This document shows positions 16,369 to 21,085 of a DNA stretch of 21,085 bases, in pieces. Each line of letters begins with the position of its first letter. Positions within the stretch are counted from its first letter, which is position 1. Position numbers and translations under genes: made by a program. This DNA comes from a virus, in IMG/VR virus record IMGVR_UViG_3300042567_001093, positions 1 to 21,085 of that record. One strand, given 5' to 3'. The notes beneath the pieces are model-generated. The model was not told where the DNA came from. It did not search any database and saw nothing but the letters and a program-made list of their open reading frames with translations.

Positions 16369-16439
16369 GTATGAAATAAAAATTTTTCTATTTACTTCAA
16401 ATATTTTTTGGGTTATACATTTACTAGGCCTAGAATTTA

Positions 16440-17267
16440 TTAATATTTAGTTTTCTTTCCTTTAGTAGTATGATATATATCTAATCCTTCTTCATCACTA
16501 AAATGCTTCTTCATAGCTTGTACATTTCTTAAGTCATCATCTGAAAAGCCTACATTAGGTACAAAGTAATTACTTATCTTGTTTTTCATAAATGCCTTTT
16601 CTTGTAATTGTCTAGAAAGGTCTTGAACATAAGTCATAAATCCTTTCATTGCTTTTACTTTTGACTCTTCAGGGTTGGTAGCCGAACCTTCTCCGAAACT
16701 TACAGGGTGATATTTGTTCATATCTAAATAAGTTCTTACTAATTCGTCATCACTTAAATCTTCTTCATCTGCCAACTCTCGATATTTTCTTAAGTTTTTA
16801 ACCAATTCTTTTTCACTTATTCCGTGTTTGTTTTTCTTGATTAAATTGTAAACCGCATTTTTAAGAACTGAAGGTGTGTGACCTCTAGCTGTGATAATTG
16901 AGAATATTGATCCGTTATTAACCGCCTCAACAAAATCACTCCATGCAGGACCTGTAGGAGCTTTCATCGCGTCCTTTAAGAACTGATTATCACCCGGGAC
17001 ATTAAAGTCCCTAAAAGGGTTCTCATCGAACGATACGATAGTGTGTCCTTCATACTCAAAAGGTTCTTTACCGATTTCGGTTCTATACTCTGCAAAATCT
17101 TCCGTCGACATACCAACACTTTTTCCTTTATCGTCTTTAAGATAAATTTTAGTTGGCATATACATTAGATTATCATCCCAGTCAAAAGCATAATACTTCA
17201 TTGTAGGTTTCATTTGATCGTGAATGATCTCAGATATAACTTCTCTAACAATTTTTTTGTAATTCAT
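16440..17267 (-). CDS. HAD-superfamily phosphatase-like protein between sheath and tube genes
   Basis: A 275-aa protein from ATG 17267 (MNYKKIVREV). An in-frame ATG at 17285 would add six residues, but it lies right at the foot of the upstream terminator, so 17267 is preferred. HAD motifs can be traced, numbering from 17285: motif I YYAFDWDDNLMY with D35 and D37 as nucleophile and acid/base; motif II IITARG near 135-140; a Lys-containing segment (SKVKAMKGF) near 208-216 as possible motif III; and motif IV VGFSDDD near 246-252. The family transfers phosphate through an Asp intermediate, so a phosphatase is likely, but the substrate is unknown. The N-terminal amphipathic element (KKIVREVISEII) resembles the short 'lR.iIREei' segments seen in many phage proteins. 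T4 has no such gene between gp18 and gp19. It begins just after a terminator and so probably has its own promoter. Confidence 0.65.
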   Translation of the reverse strand: MNYKKIVREVISEIIHDQMKPTMKYYAFDWDDNLMYMPTKIYLKDDKGKSVGMSTEDFAEYRTEIGKEPFEYEGHTIVSFDENPFRDFNVPGDNQFLKDAMKAPTGPAWSDFVEAVNNGSIFSIITARGHTPSVLKNAVYNLIKKNKHGISEKELVKNLRKYRELADEEDLSDDELVRTYLDMNKYHPVSFGEGSATNPEESKVKAMKGFMTYVQDLSRQLQEKAFMKNKISNYFVPNVGFSDDDLRNVQAMKKHFSDEEGLDIYHTTKGKKTKY

Positions 17268-17282
17268 ATTAATAAATATCAC

Positions 17283-17290
17283 CATAAATA
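17283..17290 (-). promoter_or_regulatory. Near-match (TATTTATG) of the intergenic motif before the HAD-type gene
   Basis: Gene-sense TATTTATG, 15 nt upstream of ATG 17267 and directly after the terminator T-run; a second near-match, TATTTATT, lies at 17271-17278. The position suggests a fresh transcription start for the HAD-type gene after termination of the sheath transcript. Confidence 0.3.
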
Positions 17291-17317
17291 AAAAAAGGGG
17301 AACTTTCGTCCCCCTTT
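17290..17317 (-). terminator. Intrinsic terminator of the tail sheath gene
   Basis: In the minus-strand transcript: AAAGGGGGAC, loop GAAA, then GTTCCCCTTT and four further T (seven T in all). The 10-bp stem has one G-U pair and is closed by a GNRA tetraloop, followed directly by the T-run: a canonical rho-independent terminator. It begins about 21 nt after the sheath stop codon (17339) and separates the sheath transcript from the HAD/tube genes. Confidence 0.9.
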
Positions 17318-17338
17318 GTATTTGAATAATAAACCATC

Positions 17339-20300
17339 TTATATATTCTCAAACGATGCTCCTGTTGGAGTAATGTAGAATGTGATGTCGATGAACTCAA
17401 GAGATCTTGTAGGTTTGATGTAAATCTTACCTGTCAATTGATTTCTATCAATATCCTCAGGACTTGAAGAAACCGTTACTCTAAAGTCGTAAAGACCTCT
17501 ATCTCTTCTGATTGCATCTAAGATTGGATTCACCGCGTTTAAGAAGTCCTGTCTTACTTGTGCGTCGTTTTGTTCAAACAATAATCTTACAGACACCGCT
17601 GAAATTAATTTACGAGCTTGTAATAACAATCTTCTAACGTTGATTCTATCAAGTGCAGATTCTCTAACTTGAAGAGTTTTATTACCCCAAATTACCGTAC
17701 CAACATCAGAGAAGGTTGCGATTGGGTTAATTCTACCAACATATAGAATGTCTCTATCTTCTTGAGTTAACTTCTTACGAGCTTTAACACAATTAACAAT
17801 ACCACGAGTGTAACCTGCCGCCGCGAACCAAGGGAATGCGATGTTATCGGTTAACGCCAAGTTTCTTGTTACCTCAGCCGTTGGTGGAATATAGATTTGA
17901 GTGTTGTTAACGCTGTCACGAGTTAATACCCAAGGGTAGTAAGTTGCCGTGTAGTTAGAGTCAATACCTGTGTTATCTAAATTATCAACCGCTTCTGTTG
18001 GGTAAATAAATCCGTCAATACCTGTTGTTGTTGGTAAATACAAATCATAATCAGGAGTTGTACACACATAAAGTGAATCCGCTCTACTGAATTCGATCAT
18101 ATTAATTGCCGACTCAACCAAGTTACTATTATTAACATAATCAATACCAGGGGTAACGAATACATTAATGTTTGTTGCCTCAGGGTTAGCGAATGTTTGT
18201 TGACCCAATAGGTATGCGTAATAATCTGAATTCGCCCAATTCTGAGTACCATCACCAAGAGAAATCTGTTTAAATGCTCCCCATCCTGTTGCGTTAGGGT
18301 ATCTAGTTGATGGACAAGATCCACGTAAGAACCCTCTTCTACCGATTTCGAATTCGTCCGTGTTAGTTCTCCACTCTCTATAGATGTCCCATCCGTCAAA
18401 TCCACCTTGTACTAAGAATGTAAATTTACGTGCGAATAATCTGTAGTAAGCATTTGTTGGTAATTCAGGATCTGTAATGAACGGTGAGTTACCACAAATA
18501 AATCTTGTTTGACCACTTGTTGAGAACTCAGGTCCGATTGTTAATCCACTAGCGTTAACATCCATATGGAAACCTGCTGACCTGTAATTAAATGGTAAAC
18601 CATCTATATCACAAGTGTTGTTTGGATTTCTCTTACCAACATACTCGAAGTAAGCCGGATCCCATCCAAGGCTATTAGATATACCTAAGTATGTTCTTCT
18701 TACATTGTCTCCTGGGCTAATTAAAGCATCATCGTTACCTGTTGATAAACCAAATGGTGGGTTATAAATAACTTCACCAGGGAAATCGTATTTACCTTTA
18801 ATGATTGGGAATGGTGAGTTAGCTCCCGCATAATTTCTAAAATTAAATCCATTAAATCCACAAGGAAGTGAATCGATAGGTGCGTCCTCATTCATTTCAA
18901 CCATAACATATTTAGAATTCAATATGTATTCTCCGTCTAATGTTCCGATTTTATTACCGATAAAGTTATTTTGTCCCGGATCCATCGTACAATTAGTGTA
19001 TTTCTCAATAACCACTGGATTTGCATCGGTATCAAAATAATCACGAATTAATACGTCAAACGTTAAGTTGTTGTATGTTTGATTAATAATCGATATTTTA
19101 ACTAATGTGTTTGCCGCATCACCATCAGAAACTGTATAGAATCTAAATAAGTCATAAACTTTATTACCTCTTAATTCAGATACAACCCAAGGTGAGTTAG
19201 GTGTTTGCCATCTGTCTAAGTACCACCCAATTGAATTAGGGTCACCGCTTTGAGCAGAATCTAATTCAATAAACTCAGAGTTTAATCCTCTAATGTATCC
19301 TTTTTTCCAAGAATAATTTAAGAATGATTGGAATACTTCTTCCGCAAATATTGGAACCTCAATTCTTGGTTTTTGGAAGTTACTAACTCCAAACACTTTT
19401 GTGATATACTCAGGATCATTTTGTGTTAATGATGTTTCAAACGTAAAGTTTGTTCCAAATTTATCTTTTGCATTTACCGCAAATGTTAAATAAGGGTTCT
19501 TAAGAACACCAGAATATTGTCCTGTCATATCTAAAGAAACATCTGTTACACCCGTAACTGAATACATTGGGTTTGTGTCTGTGGTATAAGTTGATAAACC
19601 TCTTGATCTTAAAGTTGCAACAACTACGTTATCGTAATCAACATAAGATGTCCCCGTGTAGTAATAAATTTTACCCACAACCGTACCTGAATAACAATCA
19701 ATATTAACCGGTGTTGGTGTTGGTGTTGGTGAAGTAAAAGGTGATGGGGTAATACAAGGGTTAACAAATGATGGTGTTGGTGTCGGTGTTGCCGACGCTT
19801 GAGGAGTTGATGTTGGGTTAGGGTAGTAAGCCGTTAAACCTGACACATATGTAAAGAATGAATAACCTGAATAATTTGTATTACCAGTGTTAGCAAATAA
19901 TGCGTAGTACCAAGAGTCATTTAATGATGACATAAGATCAGTTGCATCCAACGAAACTGAAGGGACTTCGAATACGTTTGTTTCTGCCGTCCAACCAGCA
20001 CCATTTAATGTGTTGTAGTCATCTGTATCGATAGAACCAAAATATGCGATTTGTTCGTCTTCAGCGGTGTACGGATTATCACTTGTAATTACACCAAATA
20101 TCAAACTATTAATTTGAGCTTCTAATGTTGATGTGTCCCCATTAAATTCTTCATATTGTTGTGCAAGAATATCCTCTATAATTGAAGGGAATGATCCGTT
20201 ATATCCGATCGTTTGTTCTCCATTAGTACAAGCCGTAAATGGTACTGAGAATGATAATACTTTAGGTGTCACACAAGTTGTAACACAAGTATCAAAATCA

Positions 20301-20689
20301 GTTACAGAACTTAAACACCATTGATTGATTGTTGCAGGATTAACGTTTGCAACCGTTGTTATTGACCAAGATGGTCCCGCATCATAACCAGATAAACCTA
20401 ATATTCTAGTTACAAACAATTGGTTAGATTGTTGTAAATATGCTTTTGCGATGTAGGCCGCTTCGTATTTAGGGATCTGAGTATTAACAAATTTTTCAGG
20501 TGAAGTCCCACCAAATACGGTTTGGAATTCATCGAAACTTGTAATAAAGATCGGTTCGAAAGCAGGACCTATTAAAGTCTCACCTGCAATACCTAATGTA
20601 GTTACCCCAACGCTTTGTGCTACAAAACTTAAGTCAACTTCAGAAGTATATACACCAGGAGAAACAAAAACCTTACTGTTTGTTGCCAT
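17339..20689 (-). CDS. Tail sheath protein, T4 gp18-like, enlarged
   Basis: A 1116-aa protein, against 659 aa for T4 gp18. The N-terminus (VSPGVYTSEVD, then TLGIAGETLIGPAFEP) and the C-terminal quarter match the sheath family: WFAAAGYTRGIVN, ALDRINVRRLLLQARK (about residue 1010), VRLLFEQNDAQVRQDFLNAV, RDRGLYDFRV, and the final GASFENI, parallel to T4 gp18 'DRINVRRLF', 'RLFELN' and 'GADFDEL'. Sheath subunits assemble round the tube and contract to drive it into the cell. The extra roughly 450 residues lie in the middle (about 115-860): a Cys-rich part (WCLSSVTDFDTCVTTCV near 145-160), Thr-Pro linkers (about 295-330), and further beta-rich domains that should face outward. The start at 20689 is followed by the family N-terminus. 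No Shine-Dalgarno; the TATTTATA motif is 33 nt upstream, and a strong terminator follows. Confidence 0.9.
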   Translation of the reverse strand: MATNSKVFVSPGVYTSEVDLSFVAQSVGVTTLGIAGETLIGPAFEPIFITSFDEFQTVFGGTSPEKFVNTQIPKYEAAYIAKAYLQQSNQLFVTRILGLSGYDAGPSWSITTVANVNPATINQWCLSSVTDFDTCVTTCVTPKVLSFSVPFTACTNGEQTIGYNGSFPSIIEDILAQQYEEFNGDTSTLEAQINSLIFGVITSDNPYTAEDEQIAYFGSIDTDDYNTLNGAGWTAETNVFEVPSVSLDATDLMSSLNDSWYYALFANTGNTNYSGYSFFTYVSGLTAYYPNPTSTPQASATPTPTPSFVNPCITPSPFTSPTPTPTPVNIDCYSGTVVGKIYYYTGTSYVDYDNVVVATLRSRGLSTYTTDTNPMYSVTGVTDVSLDMTGQYSGVLKNPYLTFAVNAKDKFGTNFTFETSLTQNDPEYITKVFGVSNFQKPRIEVPIFAEEVFQSFLNYSWKKGYIRGLNSEFIELDSAQSGDPNSIGWYLDRWQTPNSPWVVSELRGNKVYDLFRFYTVSDGDAANTLVKISIINQTYNNLTFDVLIRDYFDTDANPVVIEKYTNCTMDPGQNNFIGNKIGTLDGEYILNSKYVMVEMNEDAPIDSLPCGFNGFNFRNYAGANSPFPIIKGKYDFPGEVIYNPPFGLSTGNDDALISPGDNVRRTYLGISNSLGWDPAYFEYVGKRNPNNTCDIDGLPFNYRSAGFHMDVNASGLTIGPEFSTSGQTRFICGNSPFITDPELPTNAYYRLFARKFTFLVQGGFDGWDIYREWRTNTDEFEIGRRGFLRGSCPSTRYPNATGWGAFKQISLGDGTQNWANSDYYAYLLGQQTFANPEATNINVFVTPGIDYVNNSNLVESAINMIEFSRADSLYVCTTPDYDLYLPTTTGIDGFIYPTEAVDNLDNTGIDSNYTATYYPWVLTRDSVNNTQIYIPPTAEVTRNLALTDNIAFPWFAAAGYTRGIVNCVKARKKLTQEDRDILYVGRINPIATFSDVGTVIWGNKTLQVRESALDRINVRRLLLQARKLISAVSVRLLFEQNDAQVRQDFLNAVNPILDAIRRDRGLYDFRVTVSSSPEDIDRNQLTGKIYIKPTRSLEFIDITFYITPTGASFENI
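19708..19815 (-). repeat. Thr-Pro repeat tracts inside the sheath gene
   Basis: GGTGTT-type hexamer runs at about 19710-19731 and 19771-19791 encode TPTPTP tracts (SATPTPTPSF and TSPTPTPTPVN). They flank a short segment with a Cys (FVNPCITPSP) and are followed by NIDCYSG. Such Pro/Thr tracts act as stiff extended linkers between domains. The tandem nucleotide repeats could expand or contract by replication slippage. Confidence 0.75.
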
Positions 20690-20722
20690 AATTTAAAAAT
20701 GTCTTTTACTTATTTATTTACC

Positions 20723-20730
20723 TATAAATA
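20723..20730 (-). promoter_or_regulatory. TATTTATA motif upstream of the sheath gene
   Basis: Gene-sense TATTTATA, 33 nt upstream of ATG 20689. Confidence 0.45.
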
Positions 20731-20766
20731 TTATAGAAAAAAGGAAAAACTTTACATTATAGAAAG

Positions 20767-20774
20767 TATTTATA
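20767..20774 (+). promoter_or_regulatory. TATTTATA motif upstream of the ribbon-helix-helix gene
   Basis: Plus-strand TATTTATA, 36 nt upstream of ATG 20811. It keeps the same orientation relative to its gene as the minus-strand copies, although the gene is on the other strand. Confidence 0.45.
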
Positions 20775-20790
20775 TTTTGGTATGATTTTA

Positions 20791-20808
20791 TTCTGCCTTT
20801 TTTCTGCC
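20791..20808 (+). repeat. Direct repeat TTCTGCC, 11 bp apart, just before the ribbon-helix-helix gene
   Basis: TTCTGCC at 20791-20797 and 20802-20808, one helical turn apart (11 bp) and ending 2 bp before ATG 20811. Ribbon-helix-helix repressors often bind tandem sites over their own promoters, so autoregulation is possible, but seven bases twice in an AT-rich leader may be chance. Confidence 0.35.
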
Positions 20809-20810
20809 CT

Positions 20811-20975
20811 ATGGATAAAGATATTAAGAAGATAAAAAATTTAAAAATTTCAATCGAATCTCACGAAACACTAAAGAAGTATTGTGATAAGAGGGGAATT
20901 AAAATGTATAAGTTTTTAGAGAACCTTATTTTTGAAAAATGTAAGGAGAAAAAAGATATATACGGGGAAGATTAA
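20811..20975 (+). CDS. Small ribbon-helix-helix (Arc/CopG-type) DNA-binding protein
   Basis: A 54-aa protein from ATG 20811 to TAA 20975, on the opposite strand to all its neighbours. After a Lys-rich start comes a strand-helix-helix pattern: LKISIESHETLKKYC (beta strand plus first helix) then KRGIKMYKFLENLIFEK (turn and second helix). That is the layout of Arc/CopG-type repressors, which bind DNA as dimers through the paired N-terminal strand. The strand residues would be K12, S14 and E16 (LKISIES). There is no Shine-Dalgarno. The upstream gap carries the TATTTATA motif and a TTCTGCC direct repeat, possible operator material. Its stop codon shares TTAA with the stop of the convergent gene 20972-21085. 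A transcription-regulator role is inferred from fold and size only; the C-terminal tail is acidic and unassigned. Confidence 0.65.
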   Translation: MDKDIKKIKNLKISIESHETLKKYCDKRGIKMYKFLENLIFEKCKEKKDIYGED

Positions 20976-21085
20976 ACTAAGAACTGAGAGTAGGAAACAC
21001 TACCATCTAACAATGGATCTTGTTTGACAACATCAATTCTTAAAGTATCCCCATTATTAATCTGAATTCTGTTTACGTCATCACC
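20972..21085 (-). CDS. 3' end of an unidentified minus-strand gene (probably structural)
   Basis: Open from the right edge to TAA at 20974-20972, giving the last 37 residues: GDDVNRIQINNGDTLRID, then VKQDPLLDGSVSYSQFLV. Codon use and strand match the tail genes and the residues have beta-strand character, but there is too little to recognise a family. It lies upstream of the sheath gene in transcription order. Its stop overlaps the plus-strand stop at 20975 by 4 bp, and no terminator is visible between the convergent ends. Confidence 0.7.
   Translation of the reverse strand, partial: GDDVNRIQINNGDTLRIDVVKQDPLLDGSVSYSQFLV

Larger units (their letters stand above)
20690..20810. promoter_or_regulatory. 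Divergent control region between the sheath and ribbon-helix-helix genes
   Basis: A 121-bp AT-rich gap between two divergent start codons. It holds two oppositely oriented copies of the octamer (20723-20730 and 20767-20774) and a direct repeat TTCTGCC (20791-20797 and 20802-20808). The octamers lie 33 nt from the sheath ATG and 36 nt from the plus-strand ATG. Read the other way, each octamer is TATAAATA, the T4 late promoter consensus, 77-80 nt from the opposite gene, so orientation in this gap alone is ambiguous. Confidence 0.5.

Noticed and set aside
16424-16433. CTAGGCCTAG palindrome as an operator
   Set aside because: Only 10 bp, single copy, no flanking symmetry of note; could be chance, so mentioned only as context for the gap.
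18097-18405. 102-aa minus-strand ORF inside the sheath gene
   Set aside because: Alternative frame of the sheath gene with no motif; the sheath frame is strongly supported here.
19710-19791. GGTGTT repeats as a CRISPR or minisatellite element
   Set aside because: Units are 6 bp, in frame and encode Thr-Pro linkers; no spacer-repeat structure is present.

Overview
This window is a piece of the virion (tail) module of a tailed phage with a contractile, T4-type tail. It is AT-rich throughout. All the large genes lie on the minus strand, so transcription runs from high to low coordinates. The clearest landmarks are a gp18-type tail sheath (17339-20689), a gp19-type tail tube (15838-16326), a T4-baseplate-family protein of the gp26 type (14070-14840), a tape-measure protein (12079-13908) and three baseplate genes: a 1694-aa protein, a LysM-like gp53-type protein, and a giant hub-like protein that runs off the left edge. 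Almost none of the start codons has a Shine-Dalgarno sequence; leaders are A/T-rich. Together with the low GC this points to a Bacteroidota-type host, but that is inference.

Layout from right to left, in transcription order: the 3' end of an unidentified minus-strand gene (20972-21085); a small plus-strand ribbon-helix-helix gene (20811-20975), the only credible plus-strand gene; a 121-bp control region; an enlarged sheath gene followed by a canonical intrinsic terminator; a HAD-type phosphatase gene between sheath and tube; the tube gene; a free-standing homing endonuclease gene with a hairpin over its start codon; the gp26-type gene, which overlaps a short +1-frame ORF just before the tape-measure gene; the tape measure; then the three-gene baseplate cluster (12028 down to 1), whose genes are spaced by 2 bp or overlap by 11 bp.

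The tube polymerises on the baseplate around the tape measure, and the sheath polymerises on the tube. The gp26-type protein (with or without its frameshifted extension) is the likely assembly or chaperone component. The 1694-aa, LysM-like and giant proteins would build the hub and wedges that contact the cell wall. The OmpA-like domain and LysM fold suggest peptidoglycan-related folds within the baseplate.

The observations most worth following are: (1) a gp26-type gene and short +1-frame ORF that look like a programmed-frameshift tail-assembly-chaperone pair; (2) an octamer, TATTTATA in gene sense, in nearly every real intergenic gap, including upstream of the single opposite-strand gene; (3) an 11-bp-stem hairpin that buries the start codon of the homing endonuclease; (4) large unusual inserts in the sheath (Pro/Thr linkers) and in the giant hub protein (tandem Gly/Ser/Thr-rich repeats). 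No tRNA, rRNA, CRISPR array or insertion sequence was seen.
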